64,000 nt of DNA, from positions 241,896 to 305,895 of the forward strand of contig NMRB01000088.1 of the NCBI GenBank assembly GCA_002633025.1. The letters run 5' to 3'. Made by a program: the position numbers and the translations under genes. This document shows, piece by piece, positions 11,030 through 21,325 of this stretch (position 1 is its first letter; each line of letters starts with the position of its first letter). The notes beneath the pieces are model-generated. The model was not told the origin of the DNA, did not search any database, and worked only from the letters and a program-made list of their open reading frames with translations. The DNA comes from Notospermus geniculatus (taxonomy: Eukaryota > Nemertea > Pilidiophora > Heteronemertea > Lineidae).

Positions 11030-11248
11030 TCTTTTCTTTTTTCTTTTTCTTTACAGCACTAGAAGTCACGAGGAATACCTCAGAAGATGGGCACAGAGTA
11101 TTCAGGGATACACCTCAAGTAGGGTATCACTCACCCCTCTTTTCTTTTTTCTTTTTCTTTACAGCACTAGAAGTCACGAGGAATACCTCTGAAGATGAGC
11201 ATAGAGTATTTAGGCATAAACCTCAAGTAGGGTACCCCTCACTCAGTG
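11030..11248 (+). repeat. Tandem 107-bp duplication with acceptor-like polypyrimidine tract
   Basis: Units at 11030 and 11137 each start CTCTTTTCTTTT...CTTTACAG followed by CACTAGAAGTCACGAGGAAT. The join looks like a consensus 3' splice site. Both units lie in one open frame (10945-11325), but the unit encodes a low-complexity Phe run, so the coding reading is doubtful. Confidence 0.8.
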
Positions 11249-11930
11249 AATACCGCTTAGGAAAAAACCACGAAGTATCAGCTACAGCAGCAGGACAAGA
11301 CTGCAAACTCTCGGGATACCTTTGAAGGAAAGGACCAAGCAGTATACGTCTTCAGCAGGACTGGACTCGCCACACTATGAAGGATAAGACCAGTGTGCAT
11401 CATCTTCAGCAGGACAAGATTCCCAACGATGAATCCTCTGTAGGATTACCACTCAGTACTTGTACCGTTCAGCAGGACAAGACTCCGCAGGTGATCGGAA
11501 TACCTCTGAAGAAAGGCCATGCAGAAGCAGCAGGACAAGGTTCCCCACTGTATGAACACCTGCTGAATGATACGCCAGTAGGCCTACATACACCACTCAG
11601 CAAGGACAAGAAAGACGCCCCACTATATGAATAGACGTCTACCTCTGAATGATAATCCAGTATACATCATCAGTAGGCCAATGCATCATCGGCACAGGAA
11701 CTGGGACAAAACTCCCAAATGATCTGACTAGCCCCCTACCTTTGAAGGATAAGGTCATGCAGCAGCTGGAGAGGCCTTCCCACTTGAACACCTCTGCTGA
11801 ACGATATGCGAGGATACATTCCCATCAACAGCAGGACTCTCCTTTCTCCAGGAATATATACTTCTAAAGGATAAAAGCTCGCAGTACACGTCATCAGCAG
11901 GACGAGTCTGAATCCCACTGAAGAATTACC
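11249..11930 (+). repeat. Degenerate tandem array around AGCAGGACAAGACT
   Basis: The motif AGCAGGAC(A/T)(A/G)G recurs irregularly (e.g. near 11288, 11353, 11410, 11472, 11527, 11829, 11896), with GAATACCTCTGAAGGA-like text between. It appears continuous with the 107-bp duplication upstream. Short frames across it (11377-11634, 11649-11867) are repeat by-products. Confidence 0.6.
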
Positions 11931-12009
11931 AAGACTTGGTAATTCTTCAGTGGGATTCAGACTCGTCCTGCTGATGACGTGTACTGCGAGCTTTTATCCT
12001 TTAGAAGTA
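11859..12009. repeat. Perfect 151-nt palindrome (75-bp arms, 1-nt centre)
   Basis: Left arm 11859-11933 and right arm 11935-12009 are exact reverse complements around A11934. The centre reads TTACCAAG-A-CTTGGTAA. The left arm belongs to the degenerate AGCAGGAC array, so the right arm is an inverted copy of array sequence. No terminal motif or target duplication was seen. Such palindromes can arise by snap-back replication or as library/assembly artefacts. Confidence 0.95.
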
Positions 12010-12675
12010 AAAGTGCAGATTCAATGAACTGCATGGATGAAGTCGTGAAACGGTATTACCCACAAAGCAGACCATCACACAGTCATGACAGTAGCAGGAC
12101 CAAGTGAACACAATCTTCTAAGCATGGACGGGTTAATTCATCATTATAAGCTATGTAAAGCTACATCACACAGTTTATATTTACTCCTGTCGCTTTTGAA
12201 TGTGTTGTGTCATATCATGGTACAATAACTAGAACCGGGGTACACAATAGAATGTGGACAAAGGATGCACCATCAGATATTACATGTATGCAAAGTGATA
12301 TTACGAGATTCCTCATTTAATAACATACTTCGCCTCTCTCCTCACTGGAGGAGAGGCACTATGGCAACAATATGAGGGTGAATATCCTGGTCCTATACGA
12401 TGCTGACTTATCATTGTTATTCACTTGACTATCCATGTCATCAAAAATAGATAAGATCTATTTTTGATATCGGAACGAAAAAGCTCTGTTGACATGGCCA
12501 GACCATGAGTTTGTTACAATATACTTTTAATTATTTCCATTGCCATCCGGTATTCTTCCATTTGCCATTTTCATCCCATTTGAATGTTGGTGTTACACCA
12601 CAATCGCAGTTGTAAGGTCACGGAGACCTTTGCTACTATGACCTAGCTGCTCCAACATTATCACCTCAAAAAATC
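12010..12675. other. No gene; one short hairpin
   Basis: The only structure noticed is a 12-bp perfect hairpin at 12441-12467 (TCAAAAATAGAT - AAG - complement) and a small CCTCTCTCCTC/GAGGAGAGG hairpin near 12332-12357. Confidence 0.5.
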
Positions 12676-12790
12676 AGTGTCAGGACTTCGATTCGAAGAT
12701 TTTAACAGCCCGCTGTGTGGTCAGCAATGCCCACAATCACCAACAGAAGCTGGACCCCCTTCAATGCTAGACCTCTGTGACCGTACAACT
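12676..12790 (+). repeat. Diverged dispersed repeat related to 43981-44085
   Basis: Shares GAAGAT, TGTGTGGTCAGC, TGCC, TCACCAACA, GAAGCTG and AGACCTCT in order with 43981-44085. Reading frames are not conserved between the two copies, so this is probably a decayed transposon fragment. A possible link to a LINE 3' region is discussed at the second copy. Confidence 0.5.
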
Positions 12791-12837
12791 GCAATATCTG
12801 GGGTAGCTGTTAATACTTCCAAAGCCGAATTAATAAA

Positions 12838-13046
12838 CGGTGTTAAGCTTAGGCAGCGTTTAGACGTTGGTTACACTGTGGTAGGTTCAATGTGATAAGC
12901 GTTAGTGTGAAACTTGTATTGTCTGTTGTTGTTGCTATTGTCCGCCCATTGTTGAATGTCGTTGGTAGCTATTTCACGGACCGAACTAATTTAAGCAGCG
13001 TTTAAACATCGCTTACACAGTGGTAGGGCCAATGTGATAATCATTT
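12838..13046 (+). repeat. Two ~63-bp direct repeats 146 bp apart
   Basis: 12838-12900 and 12984-13046 share TTAAGC...GGCAGCGTTTA, TTACAC, GTGGTAGG and CAATGTGATAA. Non-coding. Confidence 0.6.
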
Positions 13047-13885
13047 TGCAGAAATTCATGCCAGCCCTTCCGCTGTATAATCAGTGTCAAAACGAAGCAC
13101 AAACGTCGTTCTGTTCACCTCTAATTCTGTAAGGTGAACAAGGTTTTGGCACCTAATTTCCTAACCATTTACCCGTCCATATACATGTATGATGAAACAC
13201 CATCATAATACTTGTTATTAGTGTAGTAGTGTCATTAGTAGCGGAAATCACCCATCCACAGCCCTCTCAGTTCCCAATAAATAGTAACCACATTGATTAC
13301 GGGTTACATACTTGGACTATTTGAACAGCAGCAGGAACATCCTTCATCAGAACCAGCATGAAGCAGGAACCATGCGATGTCGATGATTCCAATGGTCGAG
13401 CAAATACTCCAGATAATAACCAACAAAATGATTATTGACGAATCTATTCAAGCACTGACAACTGCTGGTGATGAACTAGAGGAGTGTTGAATCAGGGCTC
13501 AGCTGATATTTAATGATACTAGTCTGGTGGAGGCAAGTTGAGAGCTGTATGGAAGAGCAGATTGATCACAGAACACGGGGTATAAGACTGTAGCCGATTG
13601 GCAATTCACACTAGTCAGCTGCTGATTGGGCAGCCGTGCCCAAACATCGCACACCTTAACCAATAGATAAAATAGCATTTGCTGAAAAGTATACCTGAAT
13701 AAAGTGGTCCCTACTTAAGAAATACCTGCAACCACTTATGCTAGAGACAGGCTTGAGGTAATTACTTCAGGAACCATGCAGTGAAGGCTGTATACCGCCA
13801 TACATACTTGTTTGCTGTAACACGTACAGGTTTAATTTCATGTTTGCCCATGGAAATATGCACGATGCACTCAGTTAAAAACACA
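13047..13885. other. No gene recognised
   Basis: Apparently unique sequence. No inverted or tandem repeat was noticed. Confidence 0.45.
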
Positions 13886-14376
13886 AGACCAACCTGAACA
13901 ATGTGCTGCGTACCAATAACCCAACACACACACGACCCGGCCAAAACAACCACGACAAATGTCTTTGGCACCAATAACCAGCACAAGACCCAAAGCAACC
14001 TCAACAAATAGGCCTAAGTTGTGACAATACTCAGGAAAAGACCCAAAACAACCTCTACAAATGTGTTTAGCGCCAATATCCAACACAAGACCTGTTATAT
14101 AAAAACCTCAGCAAATAATATGATTGTGGCAATGCCATACCCAGCATACAACAGAAAAACAACCTTAGCAAGTGTTTGGTACCAATACCAACACAAGAGT
14201 TGTAACAACCTCAGTAAATATATGTTGTGCCAATAGAATACTCAGTATAGGACCCAAAACAACCTTCACAAGTGTTTGGTACCAAACAAAAGACTTGTAA
14301 CAACCTCAGCAAATACATATGTTGCGCCACCCAGTATACGACCTAAAACAACTCCACAAGTGTTTGGTACTGATAT
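13886..14376 (+). repeat. Degenerate satellite with alternating subunits
   Basis: Repeated AACAACCT(C/T), CAAGTGTTTGGTACCAA and CAACACAAGA blocks at about 50-60 bp spacing. From ~14100 two subtypes alternate (CAAGTGTTTGGTACC type and CAAATA-TATGTTG type), giving a dimer of ~105-120 bp. Overlapping minus-strand frames (13762-14086) are artefacts of the array. Confidence 0.65.
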
Positions 14377-14547
14377 ACCCAATGCCAGCAGCATCTCATC
14401 TTGCGGATGACTTTCATGACTTCCTCTAATCATTAGGACGTGATTAACCGTGATTGTGAAATCCCCGGGGCTAAAGGTCCCTCCTTCACACTGCTAAGAA
14501 GGCTAATCAAGCCCGTACCACACCATCTCGAGTTAATTGAAACTCAA

Positions 14548-14659
14548 GGTCCTTGCCATCCTCCCACAGCAGGGGTTTTTACCACTCAAGCAAAGTGTGA
14601 GTGTGAGTGCTGAAGAGGAGCGAGGTAAAAAACTCGGCTTTTGGAGGATGAGTCCTTGC
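14548..14659. mobile_element. Family S foldback, 94 bp, 9-bp target duplication
   Basis: Body 14557-14650 begins CATCCTCCCACAGCAGGGG and ends TTGGAGGATG. Flanks are GGTCCTTGC (14548-14556) and AGTCCTTGC (14651-14659), a 9-bp duplication with one mismatch. Same family as 1957-2213. Mutator-like by duplication length only. Confidence 0.75.
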
Positions 14660-14754
14660 CAACGGTCACTGTCTCCTGCACACTTCCTGGTCAAAGCATC
14701 ACTGAGACTGGTGATGCTGTCTCTCTCCTTACATGTACATCAAGAATTCTGATG

Positions 14755-15181
14755 TACTGAACATGAACGATAGTAAAAGTAAAGTCGTCTCCGAATTTCG
14801 CAAATTTTCGACCCCAATTCCTCAGGCACTTTCAAGTAGAGTAGAAGTAGAAGTGAATAAGTCATTCACTTCAAGTGAATGGGCCGTATTCTAGAAGCTT
14901 TTAACTCAACTGTAAGGTTTACCTTTAGCTATTGTTTGCAGGGCAGAATACAAAAGCTTAAAGTTGACCTTAGAGTTAAGGAGGCTTCTAGAATACGGGC
15001 CAAAGTCTTCAAGTGAATGTCTCATTCACTTCTGGGATCTCTACTAGAAAGTGCCTGAGGAGGCTGAGGAAGACCCCGGTGTAGTCAAAAAGTTGCGAAA
15101 TTCGGAGACGACTTTACTTGTACTATCATTTTGTGTGTCTTTTTTGTGCTCTATGTTGGATATCTAGTGAACATGAACAAT
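14755..15181 (+). mobile_element. Family D foldback, copy 2, split by a family C MITE
   Basis: Begins AGTAAAAGTAAAGTCGTCTC near 14772 and ends TTGTGCTCTATGTTGGATAT near 15165, the same head and tail as 4294-4535. Direct repeats TACTGAACATGAACGAT (14755-14771) and TAGTGAACATGAACAAT (15165-15181) flank it (2 mismatches in 17). A family C MITE (14881-15001) sits at the hairpin apex. Removing it leaves ~270 bp, comparable with copy 1. Confidence 0.78.
14881..15001. mobile_element. Family C MITE, copy 1
   Basis: GGGCCGTATTCTAGAAGCTT start, ...GCTTCTAGAATACGGGCC end, with the family loop ATTGTTTGCAGGGCAGAATA. Nested in family D, therefore younger than that copy. Confidence 0.88.
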
Positions 15182-16175
15182 GGTGCAATTCGACTCAATA
15201 TACCCCCCCCCCCCAAAAGGTCCACACATCACACACATCACTGTCAAATATTAAGAAGAAACTTTGTAGTCCTTTTTTGTCATGTAAAAACGAATCCCTG
15301 AATTAACTTTCACCATGAAGTTTGACACAGATCAATACGAAATTGCAGAATACTCCTCAAATGGAACAATATGGTATGACATCATCCGTAGAAAACTTGC
15401 AAATTAGCACAAATTTCCTTACAACCAGTAGTAACTCCAACGGAATCCAACTAACACTCAACTCAGAACTTGCGGTTCCTATTCCTGTGGTGCTTATGAT
15501 AAAAACGTGATAAACCTCTCGATCACGAACAGTTTCAGTTAAAATCATGATCACGCTGGCACATCTTGGTAAAATCATGGTAAATCACCGCAACACTACC
15601 TGTTCTATCGTCAATGATATGTATGGGCTGTTATGGTAGATTGCCATGACAACCGAAAGCTTCTAAAGAAATTTGCGAAATCTACCTCTCAGGAAACTAA
15701 TTAGGGTTTCAGGGACGTGGCGACTTTGAGATTAAAACGGGGTATAATTCCTGAAGCCGAAGAAGTTGACCACAATGAAATTCATCTCAATACGAGACGA
15801 CCATGTAGGGTTTCTCCATATTTTCTTCGCATGGTTCATTTGATGTTGGACGTGTATCGGTAATCTGACAATGGTAAGCAAAGGAAAAGTTGTGGGAACA
15901 ATTCGATACAAACTTGAACAAGGCTTGGTATTTGCAAGAGTGTGTGTAGCATTAAAGCCTCTCTGTATGGAATTTTACGGTATTTTCAAAGTGTTAGGAA
16001 AATGCGGAAAGAGGTCTCATGGCATCATGAAGGTCTCCAAAATGCTTCCCTGATGTGTACTTCAAAGAATCTAGCCCTCGTTTTCAGCACACATTGGAAA
16101 AGGCAGGCAGAGCTGTAATGCATTCAGATAGAACACAGTACATTTTCCACTACACTCGCGTCAAAGAACATATAA
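15182..16175. other. No gene recognised
   Basis: Contains a C10 run near 15205-15214 and no large repeat. Frames 15322-15510 and 15871-16053 (plus) are short and unrecognised. Confidence 0.45.
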
Positions 16176-16426
16176 GGGGCCAAATTCATAAAGGGCGTTT
16201 AAGGCCAGGTTCACACTGCGAGCGAAACGGCGAAGCGAAGCGATGTGGTGAAAAGATCTGGGAGCATTGACAATGGCCTGTAACGCTACAGGACATTTCG
16301 CTCGCAGTGTGTTCCTACCCTTAGACTTAGACGCGTGCAACTTCGCCAAATGCATGGTGGAAGTGCGTGCATTTAGTGAAGTTACACGCGTCTAAGTCTG
16401 AAACACCCTTTATATGAATACGGCCC
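16176..16426. mobile_element. Compound foldback with two inner hairpins
   Basis: Outer ends GGGGCCAAATTCATAAAGGG and CCCTTTATATGAATACGGCC pair imperfectly. Inside, 16205-16224 (CCAGGTTCACACTGCGAGCG) pairs with 16297-16318, and 16321-16342 (TTAGACTTAGACGCGTGCAA) pairs with 16378-16399. This looks like one MITE inserted in, or fused with, another. The outer end resembles the GGGCCGTA-type termini of families A, C and X. Confidence 0.7.
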
Positions 16427-16436
16427 AAGGACTTTC

Positions 16437-16462
16437 TGAATTCAATACAGTGTGGCTTTAAG
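16437..16462 (+). repeat. Solo terminus of a TTAA-type element
   Basis: ATTCAATACAGTGTGGCTTT followed by AA closely matches the right end of the TTAA-flanked element at 60218-60498. No partner arm found here. Confidence 0.4.
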
Positions 16463-17039
16463 TTGAATGGTCTGGCGTGCTTTCATCAACTTGAAACCAA
16501 TGCTCTCTAAGAGAAGTTGCAGACTCGTGCCCAGAAGTGGAAGCAACAGAAAACAGTTACGAAGAAGATTTCAAGAGTTGCAGAAAATAAGGTAAACTGG
16601 TTACATTTACGATGCAACAGATATGAACTGGAACAGCAGTTTCCAATAAAGAAACATATTCCAACCAACAGCATTACCATGTTTGGCTAATACGAGTGAT
16701 GTACGGAAACCAAAGTATCTCTCTATCTGAGAGGAGTATCGTGTTGCTTCCTGACACAATAAGATTCATATTCAACCATGAGGTTCATCACATTTCCGTC
16801 CCTTGGGTAACTAAGATAGTGTGGTAGCAATTGGAGAGAGAGCCAAGAGATTACGGGGAGATGGAATTGCAGCCGGAACCTTCTATACCCACGAAAAGGA
16901 TGAGGTGGACAACTGCAGTCACGAAGTCCATGGAGGATGGTGCGTTATATACTAGCAATGATATTCCATCACTGTAAAAACAAGTTGGTCCATTTTACCC
17001 ATGGATATGGGTAAATTCCTTGTCCAATTTTTAAGCCCA
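16463..17039. other. No gene recognised
   Basis: No repeats or coding signal noticed. Confidence 0.4.
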
Positions 17040-17129
17040 CTTCCAACGTGTTCATATATGCATCTGGGTACAAAGTACCCATGGTCGTTGCTGATTGTAC
17101 TCATGATGATAAACGTCATGGATCAGGAG

Positions 17130-17258
17130 GACCCAAGGTAGAACCAAGTAGAACCCATGGCTTCCTACCAGACTCGAACCCACGGACCCTCGCATTAGGC
17201 ATCAATCGCCAGCACTCGGGTGCAGCAGGCCTTAACCACTAAGCCAAATCCCCATCTT
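17130..17258 (-). repeat. tRNA-derived SINE head (A and B boxes)
   Basis: Read on the minus strand from 17255: GGGGATTTGGCTTAGTGGTT has a Pol III A box (TGGCTTAGTGGTTAAGG, complement of 17230-17246), followed after ~50 nt by the B box GGTTCGAGTC (complement of 17171-17180). The acceptor stem does not close (no AATCCCC 3' end), so it is not a functional tRNA. The A-B spacing suits a long-variable-arm tRNA (Leu/Ser class). The 3' boundary is uncertain. A shorter relative is at 44770-44846. Confidence 0.65.
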
Positions 17259-18026
17259 AAAAAAAGAGGAACATGAGCCAGGAATACAAAATAGGATTGG
17301 CTGCATTCAGAAAATTGTCTTGCGCAAGCGCAATATGAAATGCAGGAGGAAACAAGAATCTCGGTGGCAATCAAGGTGGCTAAATGTATTGATATACCTG
17401 TGACAACAAAAACTAGAACCAAATCACGAAATGATGAAAAAGACTGATATCAGTTTTAATATCAATCTTTCTGCATGCTTCCACGAATGTCTATCTACAA
17501 ATAATTCTTCAATAACCTCAAAATATTCCAATAACTTTGCTGAAATTCCTGAGGGCATGTCTCAATGAAACCCTCATTAAATATTGAATAGTGTTCATAG
17601 GTTCAATAACTGAGGCGAGTCCCATTTGATTTAAACACACGAAAGCAATCCTCAATCCAATACCTCGACAGATGGTCAATTTGGTGCATCGCCAATGGAA
17701 TCCCACTCGCGGTATTGATGGCCGTCAGAATCAGGTAACGGCATTTTGATATGATACTCGCAAAGGGATTTTAGCTGCAGGCAAGGTCAAACTATTGACT
17801 ATCGCATTCAGTGACGCACAACTAGTATAATGCCGTTGTGTATAACGGCTCTAATGCCGTTGTCAGTTTTTTCTGAAAAGGCTTCTGTGACATGTCACAC
17901 AAAAAGCAAGCACTTTCATGTCAAAAATAAACTAAGTGCAAGTCTCTTCTAAAATAACTGACACTCAGCCTTCACTGGTATATGACTCCACATTAGAACG
18001 ACATGCTACGTTGGTATTTATAGTAT
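17259..18026. other. No gene recognised
   Basis: A small GCCGTTGT/ACGGC hairpin near 17830-17865 is all I noticed. Confidence 0.4.
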
Positions 18027-18408
18027 TAGTGGGGTTTCGCAAATCTGACGAAACACGAAGTACGAAATTTGAAATTCAACTTCATTTCCACGTATTTCTG
18101 GAGATGGTTGCTATCACAAATGTCCCTGCTGCAAGTGCGTCTTTTAGCATATCATTTAAGACCCAGAGAATTATGGTGATCTTGAATTTTAAAATTTTCA
18201 CTTCGTATCTACGAAGTGGAAACGAAAGATAAATTTCTAAGTTTAAAATACACCGTAATTCTATCGGTCTAACGTCATATGCTAAAAGACGCTCCTACAG
18301 AAGGCGATTTTTGTGGTACCAACCATCTCCTGAACATTACGTCATAAAAATGAAGTCCACTTTCGTATTTCGTACTTCGTGTTTCGTCAGATTTGCGAAA
18401 ACTCACTA
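18027..18408. mobile_element. Foldback family U, 378 bp, TA-flanked
   Basis: Body 18029-18406 has arms GTGGGGTTTCGCAAATCTGA... and ...TCAGATTTGCGAAAACTCAC (~40 bp, continuing with CGAAACACGAAGTACGAAAT), and TA on both sides. A second inner pairing (GTCTTTTAGCATAT and ATATGCTAAAAGACG) suggests a fuller stem. Termini match the GGGAG(G/T)TTTCGCAA group seen at 20842, 50708 and 63489. TA duplications fit Tc1/mariner-type transposition; this is inference. Confidence 0.85.
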
Positions 18409-18917
18409 TTGATAAATTTGTCGCCAAACGACTTAACCCTACTTTTATAAAATTGCTGAAAGAACTGTTGTCAACTTCTGCAAAAGATGCATTCAAAGTC
18501 ACTTTTTTTGTTGCAAATACTTTAGTCACAGGATATAAAACCTCAATCATAGGACTTCGCTTTGAAATCGTATTCGCCTTTCATACAAAGATGGGCAACT
18601 TTAAGAAATCTCAACACTGCGGTGATACTGAGAGAAGATACTCAAGAACCTGAATGGAGAGAACGACTTCGAGATCAGAGCACAGGAAACCCATTAGTAA
18701 TCGTCAATGGAAACAGCCATGTTGATTGCATCCCTTAAAAGAAGAGAGCATAGTAATTACGATTAGCAGCCCTGAGAAACAAGAGATGCGTACTAAGCTA
18801 ATGCGTCAATGGAGCAATGGAATTGGTAGCGTTCGGGTCAAGGCAGTATAATCTGAAAATCGTGACCGGTCAGTGCCTCTTGTTGTAGAGTGAAGGACAC
18901 CGATGCCAACAGGAGCC

Positions 18918-19075
18918 AAAGCTAGAGAGATGATCCTAACTCATACCAGCAAAGCTAGAGAGATGATCCTAACTCATACCAGCAAAGCTAGAGAGATGAT
19001 CCTAACTCATACCAACAAAGCTAGAGAGATGATCCTAACTCATACCAACAAAGCTAGAGAGATGATCCTAACTTA
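18918..19075 (+). repeat. 33-bp tandem repeat, ~5 near-identical copies
   Basis: Unit AAAGCTAGAGAGATGATCCT plus AACTCATACCAGC. Copies differ only at CCAGC/CCAAC, indicating recent expansion. Confidence 0.95.
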
Positions 19076-19159
19076 AAGGCCTACCAGCAAAGCCTGTTTC
19101 GAGCCTGTTTGGGTAGCCAAGGCAAACCTACCTCAAAGTATGGTGAAAAAAACAACACC

Positions 19160-20115
19160 AGATTCAACAAAACCACCATGATAGCAGATTTCCAGTTTTT
19201 CAACCTTTCACCGAACTGAACAGACAACTCCAGTTGCAATCAATTTGGACGCTAAATGGAATGACACCTTCTGAACAAAAGCAACAACATACTGTGATAC
19301 GTGATCGTAACACCACTATCCTTCAACCATCTTCACCGGGTTGAACCAAGATATACGACCTGAACTGAAAACTTCACTGAGATACAATAATCAATTTGGA
19401 CGCTAAATGGAATGACACCTTGAACAAATGCAACAACATACGTGTACTCCAAAAGTATTCAATGACATATAACACCAGACTCCTTCAACCATCTTCACCG
19501 GGTTGAACCCAGATTTACGACCTGAACTGACAACTTCAGCTACAAGGACAACGTCAGCTACTACAATCAATTTGGACTGACGCTGAATGGGAATGGCACA
19601 TTGAACAAATGCAGCAACATGTAGTATTTGACCATAACACCACACTCCTTCAACCATCTTCACCAGGTTGAACCCAGATTTACGACCTGAACAGACAACT
19701 TCAGCTACAAGGACAACGTCAGCTACAACAATCGATTTGGACGCTGAATGGAATGACACCTTGAACAAATACAACACACTGTGGTATCTGATCGTTACAC
19801 CACAATTCTTCAACAATCTTCACCTAGAGTTGAACCCAGATTTACGACCTGAACTGACGACTTCAGCTACAGGGACAACGTCAGGTACAACAATCAGTTT
19901 GGACGCTGAATTGAATGACACCTTGAACAAATGCAGCAACACACTGTGATATTCGATCGTAACACCACAATCCTTCAACCATCTTCACCTGATGGAACCC
20001 AGATTTACTATCTGAACAGACAACTTCATCTACAACAATCAATTTGGACGCTGAATGGAATGACACCTTGAACAAATGCAACAACATACTATAGTATTCA
20101 ATCATTACACTACAA
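19160..20115 (+). repeat. ~162-bp satellite, about 5.5 copies
   Basis: ATCTTCACC...TTGAACC recurs near 19330, 19490, 19658, 19818 and 19980. Each unit also holds ATTTACGACCTGAAC, CAACTTCAGCTAC, CAATTTGGACGCTGAATGGA and CACCTTGAACAAATGCA. Some units carry a small internal triplication of ACAACGTCAGCTAC. Frames on both strands (19403-19816 minus, 19668-19949 plus) follow the repeat and are not genes. Confidence 0.9.
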
Positions 20116-20711
20116 GTCGATTGGATCAATAATTGACAAGGATCACGCAATTGAAGTGGTATTCTACGCTGATATGCAGGTGCGATGGCACTTATCCAAA
20201 ATTTACAACTTGAAGCAAGACGCGTTGCAAATTCTCACAAAATATGACTAAGGGAATGCACAGAAACACTTCTCCACTTGAAGAATATGACGTCCAGTTC
20301 GTAATCCGTTCATAGAGTTCACACGTGACACTGTCGTATCCGGTAAAATCGTACGAAAACAGCTGAAAGTTTCGGCGTATTATCAAAGTAAGTAACGTCT
20401 TCTGCGACCCATGAATTACACGGAGTCTATATCCAGTATTGAAGATGCTTATTAGCACAATAACATTGACCCACGCGTGGAGCTGACATCGAGAAATCTG
20501 ACGATGATCGACGACGTGACTTGACGCGGACTTCCAATACCTTGGCAGTTGTTGCTGATGCACCGATATACGATATAACTTAATATGATTGTTCATTTGT
20601 TTGAGGTGCACATTCAGAGGCTGTGATTTGTTGCAGCGATATGTTGATGAGAGAAAAAGCACTGCTTCGCTGCTAAAGAGAGGAACAGATCTGATAGAAA
20701 TGTAGCTTCTC
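20116..20711. other. Region with the window's longest open frame, not recognised
   Basis: A minus-strand frame of 215 codons (20192-20839) is open here. I recognise no domain, signal peptide or membrane pattern, and its N-terminal third overlaps a local DNA duplication (20715-20841, repeated at 21170-21325). Composition looks random. I do not call it a gene. Confidence 0.4.
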
Positions 20712-20839
20712 AATACACAATGCAGCGCGGAAGACACAGAATCTAGTGATAAAGTTGGACGTATTTTGTCGACGTAGCTCAAGGTCACTGCATGCTTTTC
20801 CATCGAAAAAGAGCCGCCAGTGGTAGAGTTTGATGACAA

Positions 20840-21109
20840 TAGGGAGGTTTCGCAAGCGCCCGGTTAGGCCCTACGACGACGTTTACATGTATCTATTTTT
20901 TGGGTATACCCACACAATAGATAAACGTCGTCGTAGGGCCTAGACCTGGGGTAGCGAGCATAAAGGGGTCGTAACCCTACGTCAGGCCTAAGCCAGGCGT
21001 AGTGCTGGTCGATGCCCTATCCTCGACAAGCACTACGCCTGGCTTAGGCCTGACGTAGGGTTACGACCCCTTTATGCTCGCTACCCCGGGTGCTTGCGAA
21101 TCCTCCCTA
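20840..21109. mobile_element. Family I foldback, TA-flanked, with nested element
   Basis: Body 20842-21107 starts GGGAGGTTTCGCAAGCGCCC. The right arm of the host resumes as GCTTGCGAATCCTCCC after an inserted foldback (20948-21087). The host stem includes TACGACGACGTTTA and TAAACGTCGTCGTA. TA at 20840-20841 and 21108-21109. Intact relative at 50708-50825. Confidence 0.88.
20948..21087. mobile_element. Family J foldback, perfect 59-bp arms, nested
   Basis: Arms 20948-21006 and 21029-21087 (GGGGTAGCGAGCATAAAGGG...) are exact reverse complements around a 22-nt loop. Located in the right arm of family I, so younger. Perfect arms suggest recent origin or gene conversion. Confidence 0.92.
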
Positions 21110-21325
21110 GTAGACTTGATGACCACTGCTAGCGACTTCATCATAGGGAAACAGGTTTAAAATGTAGTGCGGGGGGCCTCAATCTGGTGATGAAGTTGGG
21201 TTTATTTTGTCGACGTATCGCAAGGATATTGCTTTTCCATTGAAAAATAGACGTCAGTTGGTGGCGTTCAATGGCAATCAGTCTTGGTGATCACTGCGAG
21301 TGACTTTATCATCAAGGGTTTATAA

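Larger units (their letters stand above)
20712..21325 (+). repeat. ~150-bp direct duplication, first unit split by nested foldbacks
   Basis: 20712-20841 plus 21108-21165 matches 21170-21320: GTGATAAAGTTGG/GTGATGAAGTTGG, TATTTTGTCGACGTA, CTTTTCCAT, then GACTTGATGACCACTG...ACTTCATCAT versus GTCTTGGTGATCACTG...ACTTTATCAT. The second unit is uninterrupted and so acts as an empty site for the foldback at 20842-21107. Confidence 0.7.

Noticed and set aside
17130-17258. Functional tRNA gene
   Set aside because: A and B boxes are present, but the acceptor stem does not pair and the anticodon arm cannot be folded convincingly.
19403-19816. 137-codon minus-strand frame as a repeat protein
   Set aside because: It lies wholly in the ~162-bp satellite. 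Sister units contain stops and indels.
20192-20839. Longest open frame (215 codons, minus strand) as a gene
   Set aside because: No recognisable domain, composition like random sequence, and its N-terminal part lies in a duplicated non-coding block.
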